Source of the DNA: Kitasatospora sp. NBC_00315
GTDB taxonomy: Bacteria; Actinomycetota; Actinomycetes; Streptomycetales; Streptomycetaceae
Direction: 5' to 3'
Assembly: GCF_041435095.1 (NCBI RefSeq)
Contig: NZ_CP108025.1
Span: forward strand, 6,076,001 to 6,140,000
DNA: 64,000 nucleotides
Under the pieces are notes generated by a model. It worked only from the letters and a program-made list of their open reading frames with translations. It did no database searches and was not told the DNA's origin. This document shows positions 41,894 through 50,794 of this stretch, one piece after another (position 1 is the stretch's first letter; every line of letters starts with the position of its first letter). A program made the translations under genes and the position numbers.

Positions 41894-42030
41894 GATGAGG
41901 CTCCGGAGTCGCTGGGGATACCGGTCAGCCTAACCGGGCTCCGCCGAACAGACGGCCGGCCACAGGACTGTTGTCCGTCCGTTCGTCTCAGTCGGTGGAC
42001 ATAAGGTGTCCGCTCTCTCAGGGCGACGGT

Positions 42031-42036
42031 TAACCT
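42031..42036 (+). promoter_or_regulatory. -10 box (TAACCT) giving leaderless metF mRNA
   Basis: TAACCT, 6 nt, then ATG at 42043. No ribosome site fits. Confidence 0.6.
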
Positions 42037-42042
42037 GCCAGC

Positions 42043-42957
42043 ATGGCACTCGGCATCGCTTCCACCAGAACCGACCGCGCACTGACCGTTCGCGAACTAC
42101 TGGCGGCGGGCAACCGGTCCTTCTCCTTCGAGTTCATGCCGCCGCGTACGGAGGCCGCCGAGAAGCGGCTCTGGGACGCGATCCGCCGGGTCGAGGCACT
42201 CGACCCCAACTTCGTCTGCATGACGTACGGCGCGGGCGGCTCCTCGCGCGGGCGCACGGTCAACCTGGTCGGCCGGATCGCCACCGAGACCACCCTGACG
42301 CCGGTCGCCCACCTCACCGCCGTCGACCACTCGATCGCCGAGCTGCGCAACATCATCGGCCAGTACGCGGACCAGGGCGTGCGCAACGTCCTCGCGGTGC
42401 GCGGCGACCCGCCCGGCGACCCGCTGGGCGAGTGGGTCCGCCACCCGGACGGCGTCAGCTACGCGGCCGAGCTGGTCGAGCTGATCAAGGGCATCGGTGA
42501 CTTCTGCGTCGGCGTCGCGGCCTTCCCGCAGATGCACCCGCGCTCGGCCGACTGGGACGACGACATCCGTCACTTCGTGGCCAAGTGCCGGGCCGGCGCG
42601 GACTACGCGATCACCCAGATGTTCTTCGAGGTGGACGACTACCTGCGGCTGCGCGACCGGGTCGTGGCGGCCGGCTGCGAGGTGCCGATCATCCCGGAGA
42701 TCATGCCGGTCACCAACATCAAGCAGCTGGAGCGGTTCCCGCAGCTCAGTGGTTCGGAGTTCCCGGTGGAGCTGGTGCGCCGGTTCCGCGCCGTCGAGGA
42801 GGACCCGGCGGCCGTCCGCGCGGTCGGCATCGACCACGCCACCGCGATGTCCGAGCGGCTGCTCGCCGAGGGCGCCCCGGGGCTGCACTTCATCACCCTC
42901 AACCACTCCACCTCCACGCTGGAGATCTACCAGAACCTCGGCCTGCACCGGCCCTGA
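42043..42957 (+). CDS. metF: 5,10-methylenetetrahydrofolate reductase
   Basis: 304 aa FAD-dependent TIM barrel that makes 5-methyl-THF for methionine synthesis. Seen: SFEFMPPRTEAAEKRLWD (catalytic Glu), FVCMTYGAGGSSRGRT, VLAVRGDPPGDP, FCVGVAAFPQMHPRS, GADYAITQMFFEVDDYL and PIIPEIMPVTNIKQLERF. No SAM-regulatory domain is present, as in bacterial MetF. It probably has a leaderless mRNA. It is divergent from the prenyl synthase, and its neighbours match mycobacteria (Rv2172c-Rv2173). Confidence 0.96.
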   Translation: MALGIASTRTDRALTVRELLAAGNRSFSFEFMPPRTEAAEKRLWDAIRRVEALDPNFVCMTYGAGGSSRGRTVNLVGRIATETTLTPVAHLTAVDHSIAELRNIIGQYADQGVRNVLAVRGDPPGDPLGEWVRHPDGVSYAAELVELIKGIGDFCVGVAAFPQMHPRSADWDDDIRHFVAKCRAGADYAITQMFFEVDDYLRLRDRVVAAGCEVPIIPEIMPVTNIKQLERFPQLSGSEFPVELVRRFRAVEEDPAAVRAVGIDHATAMSERLLAEGAPGLHFITLNHSTSTLEIYQNLGLHRP

Positions 42958-43052
42958 TCCCGGCCGCCCGCGAATGTGGGCCGGGAAGGGCGGAACCGGT
43001 ACAGTCGCGGCACACGCGCGGCGGGCGCGCACGCGACTGGAGGTAGCGGCGA

Positions 43053-43994
<942 letters not shown>

Positions 43995-43999
43995 CGGCC

Positions 44000-44023
44000 G
44001 GGAGGGCCCGGCCGGGCCCTCCC
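44000..44023. terminator. bidirectional terminator, perfect 24-bp palindrome
   Basis: GGGAGGGCCCGG is followed directly by its reverse complement CCGGGCCCTCCC, between convergent genes ending at 43994 and 44060. Confidence 0.75.
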
Positions 44024-44059
44024 CCCGGGCCATCCGCCCCCGGCATACGGGGCCGGGCG

Positions 44060-45373
44060 TCAGGAGCGCTCGCGCGCCGGTACGACGGCCTCGCCCGCCG
44101 GCGCCGGTACGACGGCCTCGCCCGCCGGCGCCGGTACGACGGCCTCGCCCGCCGGCGCCGGCGGGAGCTCCCGCAGCTCCCGGGCGGCCGCGCGCAGCAC
44201 CGTCAGCAGGGCCAGGCCCATCAGGGCGGCGTAGAGCTCGATCTTCAGGTAGCGGCCGACGTCCGGCGCCAGGTACTCCAGGTAGGAGCCGAAGGAGGCG
44301 ACCTGCACCAGGACCGGCAGGTACCGGAGCCGGCCGGGCAGGTAGAAGGCGGCGATCACGCTGAGTACGTCCGCCGGGTAGAAGTACCGGTCGTGCATCG
44401 AGGGCAGCAGGAACGGCACCAGGATCACCGAGGCGGTGGCCAGCAGCACGATCTGGGTGGCGGTCAGCTCCCGGGACCAGCCGCCGGGCCGCAGCGGCCC
44501 CCGGCCGGAGCGGCGCAGGACCACCCAGGCGGTCAGCGCGAGCACCACCGCGCCGGTCACCAGGACCCCCGCCTGCCGGACGCCGTCCGCGTGGTCGCCC
44601 GCCTGGAAGAGCTGGTAGACCGACGGCGCGTTCATGGTGAGTTCCTGGTAGGTGCCGGTCTGCCGGGCGTACACCGTCAGGAGCCGGACCGGATCGGCGC
44701 CGAGCAGCAGGGCCGGCACGTCGAGCAGCAGGTACACGGCCGGCACGGCGAGCAGCGCCCGCCAGGGCACCCGCCGGGTGAGCAGCAGGACCAGCAGGAA
44801 GGGCAGCACGAAGACCGCCTGGAGCTTGAAGGCCAGCGCGATCCCGAGGAAACCGCAGGCCCACCAGGGCCGGTGGCGCAGGACGGCGTGGACGGCCGCG
44901 AGCACGAACACCGTGTACAGCGAGTCGGCCTGCCCCCACCAGCCGCTGTTCGTCGCGACGGTCGGCAGGAACAGCACCACGGCGCCGGCGAGCGGCGGCC
45001 GCCAGGTGCTCTCCGGGTGCCGTACCGCCACGATCAGACGGGCGAGGTGGGCCGCCATCAGATCGAACAGGGTGGAGACGGTCTTCATGCCGGCGAGGTC
45101 CTGCACCGGCAGGTGGGTCAGCCCGGCCAGGACGTAGAGATACGGCACGTTGTAGTCCGCGAAGCCGCTGTCCTTGAGCGCCGCGAAGCCGCCGTGCGTC
45201 CTGATGTGCTCGTACCAGGGGTGCAGGAAGTAGTGGTAGTCGTCCGACTCGTAACGGAACATCATCTGCCGCACCACGATCGCGAGCAGGACGACCCCGA
45301 GTGCCAGCATCGTGGGGCCGGCGGACCGCTCGGCGAGGGCCGGCCGCTTTTCGGCGGCGGTGACTCTCGGCAT
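44060..45373 (-). CDS. GT-C (GT87-like) membrane glycosyltransferase
   Basis: 437 aa with about ten membrane helices. An acidic first periplasmic loop (MFRYESDDYHYFLHPWYEHIRTHGG) holds the Asp-Asp pair typical of GT-C catalytic loops. NSGWWGQADSLY and KLQAVFVLPFLL are conserved in dolichyl/polyprenyl-phosphate mannosyl- or glucosyltransferases of the PIG-M/ALG6 type. The ATG at 45373 is chosen because GGAGG lies 5 nt upstream; the ATG at 45418 is too close to a TAGCAT -10. The C-terminus has three exact PAPAGEAVV repeats. It probably transfers a sugar to an envelope glycan. It lies 111 nt downstream of the CrtI-like gene. Confidence 0.83.
   Translation of the reverse strand: MPRVTAAEKRPALAERSAGPTMLALGVVLLAIVVRQMMFRYESDDYHYFLHPWYEHIRTHGGFAALKDSGFADYNVPYLYVLAGLTHLPVQDLAGMKTVSTLFDLMAAHLARLIVAVRHPESTWRPPLAGAVVLFLPTVATNSGWWGQADSLYTVFVLAAVHAVLRHRPWWACGFLGIALAFKLQAVFVLPFLLVLLLTRRVPWRALLAVPAVYLLLDVPALLLGADPVRLLTVYARQTGTYQELTMNAPSVYQLFQAGDHADGVRQAGVLVTGAVVLALTAWVVLRRSGRGPLRPGGWSRELTATQIVLLATASVILVPFLLPSMHDRYFYPADVLSVIAAFYLPGRLRYLPVLVQVASFGSYLEYLAPDVGRYLKIELYAALMGLALLTVLRAAARELRELPPAPAGEAVVPAPAGEAVVPAPAGEAVVPARERS
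44074..44154 (-). repeat. three exact 27-bp coding repeats at the GT-C gene 3' end
   Basis: 27-bp units at 44074, 44101 and 44128 encode PAPAGEAVV three times in the C-terminal tail. Copies are identical at the DNA level, showing recent slippage. Confidence 0.95.
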
Positions 45374-45484
45374 GTGGACCTCCGGGGCGGCGGGGTTGCT
45401 GGACGGGCGGTGGCGCATCGGATGCTAGCGGCCAGGGCCGCCGACTGTCAGTCAGGCCGGCACGGCGGGAGGGCCGGTGACCGG

Positions 45485-46984
45485 TCAGGCCGGACCGATC
45501 AGCCCTGCCGTGATCGAGGCGGACATCCCCACCCGGGCCAGGCCGCCGCCCGGGTGGGCGGCGCCGCCGACGAGGTGGAGGCCGGGGCGGGAGCTCTCGT
45601 TGGCGGTCTGCAGGTGTCCGCCGCCCGACCCCGCCAGCGCGGGTCTCGGGACGGAGCCGAGCAACGAGCCGCTCTCGCGCGCGGTGTCCGCCGGGGTGCG
45701 CACCACCCGCCACAGCAGGCGCTCGCGCAGGCCCAGCCCGGCCGCGTCCGCCTGGGCGAGCATCCGGTCGGCGAAGGCGTCGGCGACGCCGGGCGCCGTC
45801 CAGTCCAGGTCCATCGAGGGCGCGGTCGCGGTGAGCACGACGCTCTCGTGGCCGCCCGGGTGCAGCGTCGGGTCGTCGGGGCGCAGGACCTGGACGGTCG
45901 GCCGGTCGGTGAGCGGAGCGCCGGGGTCGAACACCCCGGCCCGCTCGGCCGCCGGGTCCGCCGCGTGCACCACCGTGCGGTGCGCGGTGCCCGGCGGGCG
46001 GGCGCCGCGCAGGGCGAGCAGGACGCCGACCCGGCCCGGGACGCCGCGACGGGCCCCCGGCGGATCCGGCCGCTCGCCCCGGGGCCGGGACGGGCCGGTC
46101 CACCCGGTGGGGAGCACCCGGGCGTCCATCGCGGACACCACCGTGGTGCTCGCCAGCCGACTGCCGTCCGCCAGCTCCACGCCGTCGACCCGGCCGGCCT
46201 CGCCGGTGACCTCGACCACGCGGGCGTCGAAGCGGAACTCCACCGCGCGCTCCAGGCAGCGCTCGTACACCGCGTCGGCGAGCGCCCGGATGCCGCCTCG
46301 GACGTACCAGACGCCGAAGGACTGCTCCATGTACGGCAGCACGGTGGCGCCGGCCGGGGCGGTGCGCGGATCGAAGCCGAACCGCAGGGCGTGCTCGTGC
46401 AGCAGCGCGGTGAGCCCGGGGTGGCCGCCGAGTTCGGTGGCGGCCACGTCCGCGAGCGTCCACGGCGCGCGCCGCAGCCGGGCCAGCCCCCGGCGCGGCG
46501 GCGCGGGGTAGGGGTCGGCGTGCAGCGGCTCGGGGTCGGCGGGGAGCGGCTCCTCCAGCAGCGGGCGCCGGGTGGCCTCCCAGACGGCGCGGCCACGGTT
46601 CATCACCGTGCTCCAGCGCTCGCCCGAGCCCGCGCCGAAGGCGGCGTCCAGCGCCTGGGCGACGCCGCCCCGGGAGGCGTTGGGGAGCAGCAGGTCGGTG
46701 CCGTCCGCGAACAGGTGCCGGCTCTCCGGATCGACCGGGGCCAGCCCGACCAGCTCCTCCAGCGGCTGCCGGCCCGTCTTCAGGGCCAGGTCGCGGTAGA
46801 CGGCCGGCAGCGTGAGCAGCCCGGGGCCGGTGTCGAAGGCGAAGCCGTCCCGCTCGTACCGGCCGACCATGCCGCCGTAGGTGCCGGTGGCCTCGCAGAC
46901 GGTCACCCGGTGCCCGAGGGTCGCCAGTCGGGCGGCTGCCGCGAGCCCGCTCATTCCTGCGCCGATGACGACGATCCTTGCCAT
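45485..46984 (-). CDS. phytoene-desaturase (CrtI)-like FAD oxidoreductase
   Basis: 499 aa. N-terminal dinucleotide fold RIVVIGAGMSGLAAAARLATLGHRVTVCEATGTYGGMVGRYERDGFAFDTGPGLLTLPAVY, as in CrtI/CrtN/CrtO, and a C-terminal GLHLVGGAAHPGGGLARVGMSASITAGLIG closing the FAD site. It may desaturate or isomerise a polyprenoid. There is no phytoene synthase in the window, so a carotenoid role is only possible. ATG 46984 has a TAGGAT -10 8 nt upstream (probable leaderless mRNA). It may form an operon with the GT-C gene. Confidence 0.88.
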   Translation of the reverse strand: MARIVVIGAGMSGLAAAARLATLGHRVTVCEATGTYGGMVGRYERDGFAFDTGPGLLTLPAVYRDLALKTGRQPLEELVGLAPVDPESRHLFADGTDLLLPNASRGGVAQALDAAFGAGSGERWSTVMNRGRAVWEATRRPLLEEPLPADPEPLHADPYPAPPRRGLARLRRAPWTLADVAATELGGHPGLTALLHEHALRFGFDPRTAPAGATVLPYMEQSFGVWYVRGGIRALADAVYERCLERAVEFRFDARVVEVTGEAGRVDGVELADGSRLASTTVVSAMDARVLPTGWTGPSRPRGERPDPPGARRGVPGRVGVLLALRGARPPGTAHRTVVHAADPAAERAGVFDPGAPLTDRPTVQVLRPDDPTLHPGGHESVVLTATAPSMDLDWTAPGVADAFADRMLAQADAAGLGLRERLLWRVVRTPADTARESGSLLGSVPRPALAGSGGGHLQTANESSRPGLHLVGGAAHPGGGLARVGMSASITAGLIGPA

Positions 46985-46992
46985 GGCATCCG

Positions 46993-46998
46993 ATCCTA
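46993..46998 (-). promoter_or_regulatory. -10 box (TAGGAT) of the CrtI-like gene
   Basis: On the minus strand TAGGAT, 8 nt, ATG at 46984; probably leaderless. Confidence 0.5.
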
Positions 46999-47030
46999 GG
47001 GGGCGCCCCGAGGTGCCCCGACCGGACGGG

Positions 47031-47672
47031 TCAGTAACCGCCCCGGTCGGGCACCGGCCGGGGGCGGCCGCCCGTGGTCCGGGCGGCGGCGCGGGCGGCC
47101 CTGCGCTCGCGCCGCCGGGCCAGGAAGCGGCGGATCCGGGTGACGGCGAACCCGACCAGCAGCAGGCCCGTCAGCAGCAGGACCGCGGCGATCGAGGCGG
47201 CCACCCACGGGTGGAAGATCGCCAGCGTCACCAGGCCGGCCACCGAGAGGTCCTCGGCGAGGCTGATCACGATGTTGCTCGCGGGCTCCGGCGAGGTGTT
47301 GACGGCCATCCGCAGGGACGCCTTGACGCCATGGCTGACGAGCGCCGTCGTGCCGCCCAGCGCGCCCGCCGCCACGGAGCCGAGCGAGCCCGGGTCGTGG
47401 CTCGCCAGCAGGGCGGCGACGGTGGCGCCCGCGACGGGGCGGATCAGGGTGTGGACGGCGTCCCAGGCGGTGTCCACGTACGGGATCTTGTCGGCCACCG
47501 CCTCCAGCAGGAACAGCGCGGCGGCGGCGATCAGCACGTCCGGGCGCTCCAGGACCGGCGGCACGGTGTCCGCGCCGCCGAAACGTCCGAGCAGGCCGAG
47601 CAGCAGCACCACCGCGTAGGCGTTGATCCCGCTCGCCCAGCCGCTGGTGAAGATCAGCGGAATGATCGACAT
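47031..47672 (-). CDS. DUF4126 membrane protein
   Basis: 213 aa with six or so hydrophobic segments. Seen: FTSGWASGINAYAVVLLLGLLGRFGGADTVPP, characteristic of DUF4126, then FLLEAVADKIPYVDTAWDAVHTLIRP and a Gly-rich GALGGTTALVSHGVKAS. A very basic Arg-rich C-terminal tail (about 40 residues) faces the cytoplasm. ATG 47672 is set by the family; GGAGG lies about 12 nt upstream. The function is unknown; it looks like a small transporter or channel. Confidence 0.88.
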   Translation of the reverse strand: MSIIPLIFTSGWASGINAYAVVLLLGLLGRFGGADTVPPVLERPDVLIAAAALFLLEAVADKIPYVDTAWDAVHTLIRPVAGATVAALLASHDPGSLGSVAAGALGGTTALVSHGVKASLRMAVNTSPEPASNIVISLAEDLSVAGLVTLAIFHPWVAASIAAVLLLTGLLLVGFAVTRIRRFLARRRERRAARAAARTTGGRPRPVPDRGGY

Positions 47673-47817
47673 GCCTCTTCGCCCCTCCCAGGAACCCCGG
47701 CCGGTTCCACCCGGCCGCGCCACACCGTACCGGCCCGCGCCGTCGTGCCGTCACCGCGCCCGGCGCTCTGAGGACGCGTCCGGGAGCCCGCCGGTTCCAC
47801 CCTGCCCCGGCCGGCGC

Positions 47818-47843
47818 GGATCTGAGTACGGGTACTCAGATCC
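47818..47843. promoter_or_regulatory. 26-bp perfect inverted repeat with an adjoining half site
   Basis: GGATCTGAGTAC, two bases, then GTACTCAGATCC. A third copy of the half site (GGATTGAGTAC) starts 2 nt later at 47845. This spacing looks like an operator for a dimeric regulator, 145 bp upstream of the DUF4126 gene. It is AT-richer than its surroundings. The regulator is unknown. Confidence 0.6.
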
Positions 47844-48220
47844 CGGATTGAGTACCCGGACGGATAGCCCTCCGACCTGCGGGGACGAGAAGCTGTGCGG
47901 ACCGGGAGGACGGGCCGCGAGGCTGTGGTCCCGGGAGCGGCCACGATCGGAGCCGCCGGTCACGGGGGTGTCGGCGGCGGGGGGGCGATCGCGCCGTGCA
48001 CACGAGCCGGCCCCGGGGCCGCGCACTGCCGGTACGGGGCGGCGGAGCACGGCCGGGTGGCCGGCGGTGGGGGATCCGGTGTGTCGGGAGCACGCGGAGG
48101 GCGCGCGGGGTGACACCGGGTGGCCGGCCGGGACGGGGGAGACGCCGGGCCGGCCGCCGGGGTGTCCCGCGCGAACGGCCCGGCGGCCCCGGCCTGCGGG
48201 GTCGCTCCGCGCACGGCCGA

Positions 48221-48243
48221 TTGTCAGTGGGGCTTGTCACCAT
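48221..48243 (+). promoter_or_regulatory. PafBC / RecA-independent DNA-damage promoter motif
   Basis: TTGTCAGTG at 48221-48229, exactly 8 nt, then CACCAT at 48238-48243. This fits the mycobacterial/actinobacterial RecA-NDp motif TTGTCRGTG-N8-TAnnnT in the -35 part and spacing, and in the A and T of the -10. It would drive the HEPN gene with a leader of about 45 nt. Confidence 0.65.
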
Positions 48244-48296
48244 GGACCCGCACGGGTCGACCGGCCCGCGCGACTCGCCTCGGACCGGGGGAGACC

Positions 48297-48986
48297 ATGA
48301 CCATCAGCCACCCTGAGCCCGTCACCGCCAGCCGCCGCCACCCTGCCGACGAACAGCCGCAGCCGGGCCGTGCCCGACCCGCGGCCGCGCCGCCCGCCGT
48401 GCCCCCCGTCCAGCCCTCCGTCCAGCCACCGTCCCTCCAGCCACCGTCCCTCCTGCCACCGTCCCTCCTGCCCCAGGCCGCCCGGGCGGCCCCGGGCGCA
48501 CCCGCCGTGCCGGCCGCCGGCCAAGCCGGCGACGTGCACCCCGTGCTGCGCCGGGTCGGCGCGCCGCCCGCCGGGCTGGATCTGCTGCTGCACGCGCAGC
48601 GCACGCTCCTCCAGGCCCGTCGTACCGAGGATCCGCTGCAGCGGTACGCCACCGCCCACCTCGCCGCACTGCGGACGGTCGCGGCGGTGCTGGCCGTGCG
48701 TGGCCGGCCGGAGAAGAACCCCAGGCGGCGCAAGGCCATCCGCAGCGCCTGGGAGGTGCTGCCGGAGGTCGCGCCCGAGCTCGCCGAATGGGCGGTGTAC
48801 TTCGCGGCCGGCGCCCGCCGCCGGGCCGCCGCCGAGGCCGGTATCGCGGGCGCCGCCGGGCCGAGGGACGCGGACGACCTGATCCGCAACACCGCGCTGT
48901 TCCTGCGGATCGTCCAGCGGCTGCTCGGCCTGCACCCGACGCCCCCGGCCCCGCGCCTGCCGCTGGAGGGGGTGCACGAGGAGTAG
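48297..48986 (+). CDS. SAV_6107-family HEPN-domain protein
   Basis: 229 aa. A Pro/Ala-rich disordered N-terminus (about 80 residues, with PPSLQ/PPSLL repeats) is followed by an all-helical domain: GLDLLLHAQRTLLQARRTEDPLQRYATAHLAALRTVAAVLAVRGRPEK and EVLPEVAPELAEWAVYFAAGARRRAAAEAG. This resembles the actinobacterial SAV_6107 HEPN group. HEPN proteins often bind RNA or act as RNases in defence or toxin systems. The usual R-x4-6-H motif is not clear here, so catalysis is unproven. ATG 48297 has GGGGGAG close upstream. A damage-type promoter precedes it. Confidence 0.8.
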   Translation: MTISHPEPVTASRRHPADEQPQPGRARPAAAPPAVPPVQPSVQPPSLQPPSLLPPSLLPQAARAAPGAPAVPAAGQAGDVHPVLRRVGAPPAGLDLLLHAQRTLLQARRTEDPLQRYATAHLAALRTVAAVLAVRGRPEKNPRRRKAIRSAWEVLPEVAPELAEWAVYFAAGARRRAAAEAGIAGAAGPRDADDLIRNTALFLRIVQRLLGLHPTPPAPRLPLEGVHEE

Positions 48987-49057
48987 CGGTCGGGGTACGG
49001 CGGGCGGGCACCGGTGCGGCGGTGCCACGCCCGCCCTACCCCGCCCGCCGATCCGGC

Positions 49058-49063
49058 TAGGGT
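49058..49063 (+). promoter_or_regulatory. -10 box (TAGGGT) of the methyltransferase gene
   Basis: TAGGGT lies 44 nt before the TTG start at 49108. Confidence 0.4.
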
Positions 49064-49107
49064 GGTGCCAGTCCCGACGTACCTCCCCGCGCCAAGGAGT
49101 CCTCACC

Positions 49108-49860
49108 TTGTACCCGACGCGTCCCCGCAGTGCCCTGCGTACCGCCGTGGTCTGGGAGGTGGTGCGGGCTGCCCTGGAGAAGCGGGCCGGGGAGCTCGGG
49201 CAGCCGGTCCTCGACATCGTCGACACCGGTGGCGGGACGGGCAACTTCGCGGTGCCGGTGGCGCGGCTCGGTCACCGGGTCACGGTGGTCGACCCGAGCC
49301 CCGACGCGCTGTTCGCGCTGGAGCGGCGGGCCGCCGAGGCCGGCGTCACCGAGCTGGTCCGGGCCGTCCAGGGGGACACCCAGACGCTGCCCGAACTGGT
49401 CGAGCCCGGCAGCGTGGACGCGGTGCTCTGCCACGGCGTGCTGGAGGTCGTGGACGACCCGGCCGAGTCGCTCGGCAGCCTGGTCGCGACCCTGCGCGGT
49501 GGCGGCGTGGTCAGCCTGCTGGCCGCCAACCGCAACGGCGCGGTGCTGGCCCGGGCGCTGGCCGGCCACTTCAACGAGGCCCGCGCGGTGCTGGAGGCCG
49601 CCGAGGGCCGCTGGGGCACCGGCGACCCGATGCCCCGCCGCTTCACCGGCGAGGAGCTGGCCCTGCTGGCCGCCGCCGCCGGCCTGCGGGTGGAGTCGGT
49701 GCACGGGGTGCGGGTCTTCGCGGATCTCGTGCCGGGCGTGCTGGTGGACACCGAGCCGGGGGCGATGGAGGCGCTGCTGAAGCTGGAGCAGGCGGCCGCC
49801 GAGCAGCCGGCCTTCCACGCCGTCGCCACCCAGCTTCACCTGTTGGCCACGCTCGCCTGA
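49108..49860 (+). CDS. class I SAM-dependent methyltransferase
   Basis: 250 aa Rossmann methyltransferase. SAM motif I LDIVDTGGGTGNFAVPVARLGHRVTVVDPSPDAL, post-I acidic Asp, motif IV VDAVLCHGVLEVVDDP, and a GGVVSLLAANRNG strand. The substrate is unknown. TTG 49108 is the start because AAGGAG lies 8 nt upstream. The corresponding gene is conserved next to the HEPN and DUF3040 genes in streptomycetes. Confidence 0.9.
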   Translation: MYPTRPRSALRTAVVWEVVRAALEKRAGELGQPVLDIVDTGGGTGNFAVPVARLGHRVTVVDPSPDALFALERRAAEAGVTELVRAVQGDTQTLPELVEPGSVDAVLCHGVLEVVDDPAESLGSLVATLRGGGVVSLLAANRNGAVLARALAGHFNEARAVLEAAEGRWGTGDPMPRRFTGEELALLAAAAGLRVESVHGVRVFADLVPGVLVDTEPGAMEALLKLEQAAAEQPAFHAVATQLHLLATLA

Positions 49861-50301
49861 CTTCTCCTCCGTGTGCGGTACTCCTCCCGTTCTCCCGTGC
49901 ATCCGCCCATGTCCGGGGTGATTCCAGGGTCTCGGGCACTTGTACGCGGCCTCCGCCGTTGGGATCGGTGCGTGTCCGGTGTGCCGACGTGGCCCGACCC
50001 ACGAGCCGTTGACCACTCCGGAAAGCGGCGGTGGACCGTATGATCTGGGTAAAGCCGGAAAGCATGACAGCCGGACGCATGGGGCATATGGACGACACAG
50101 GACCGGGACGGCGGAGCTCTCAGGGGCAGGCACCACGATCGTCCGGGTCCCGTGGTGACGGGTATGGGGCGGAGGCGGCCGTCGCCTCGGCCCCGGCCGG
50201 CACACAAGCGTCCGACTGCGTGTCTTGAAAGCTGAATGGACTGGCCGCCCTGTGCGGGGCGGCGGACCGGTCGCCCCGCGACCGACGAGTAGGAGGACTC
50301 C
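49861..50301. other. 441-base gap before the DUF3040 gene
   Basis: No gene is supported. The segment around 50009-50060 is AT-richer, with TTGACC and TATGAT, but they are 24 bp apart, too far for a standard promoter. A promoter for the DUF3040 gene presumably lies here but is not clear. Confidence 0.4.
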
Positions 50302-50688
50302 GTGCCGCTCTCGGAGCACGAGCAGCGTCTGCTCGAGCAGATGGAGCGAGCGCTGTACGCCGAAGATCCCAAATTCGCGTCAGCGCTTGAGGGAACCGGG
50401 CTGCGCGCCTACACCCGTCGTCGGGTCTACCAGGCCGCCGCGGGGTTCGTGGTGGGCATCGCCCTGCTGATGGGGGGCATGGTCGCCCAACTGATCTGGG
50501 TGAGTGTCGTCGGGTTCCTGGTGATGCTGGGTTGCGCGGTCCTCGCCGTCACCGGGTGGAAGCGCAGTCCGGCCGGACACGGCGGGGCACGTCCGGGCTC
50601 ACCCCCGGCCGCGCGCCGCAAGGCCGGGGTCATGGACCGGATGGAGCAGCGCTGGCAGCGCCGCAGGGACGAGCAGAGCGGCCTCTGA
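50302..50688 (+). CDS. DUF3040 membrane protein
   Basis: 128 aa. N-terminal PLSEHEQRLLEQMERALYAEDPKFASALEG is the DUF3040 signature. Two membrane helices follow (AAAGFVVGIALLMGGMVAQLIW and VVGFLVMLGCAVLAV), with a basic tail. GTG 50302 has AGGAGG 5 nt upstream. It is conserved beside the cell-division cluster in actinobacteria (Rv2169c in M. tuberculosis), suggesting a link to division or wall synthesis; function is not known. Confidence 0.93.
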   Translation: MPLSEHEQRLLEQMERALYAEDPKFASALEGTGLRAYTRRRVYQAAAGFVVGIALLMGGMVAQLIWVSVVGFLVMLGCAVLAVTGWKRSPAGHGGARPGSPPAARRKAGVMDRMEQRWQRRRDEQSGL

Positions 50689-50794
50689 GATCTGCCCGCC
50701 GCGGCGGGCGACGAGGTGGAACCGAAGAACCTGTGCCGAGGGCGGGCAGTCGCGGCGACTGCCCGCCCTCGGCGTCGTCCCACCCTGCGGGGCC

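Larger units (their letters stand above)
47673..48296. other. 624-base gap with palindrome and damage-type promoter
   Basis: No supported gene. The gap holds a 26-bp perfect inverted repeat (47818-47843) with an extra half site, and a PafBC-like promoter motif (48221-48243). Small open frames inside have no ribosome sites and mirror each other across strands as GC-skew artefacts. Confidence 0.7.

Noticed and set aside
47895..48113. 72-codon Gly-rich frame upstream of the HEPN gene
   Set aside because: No ribosome site and no family resemblance. It overlaps equally long frames on both strands, typical of GC-rich noise.
50009..50044. TTGACC ... TATGAT as promoter of the DUF3040 gene
   Set aside because: The 24-bp spacer is outside the workable range.
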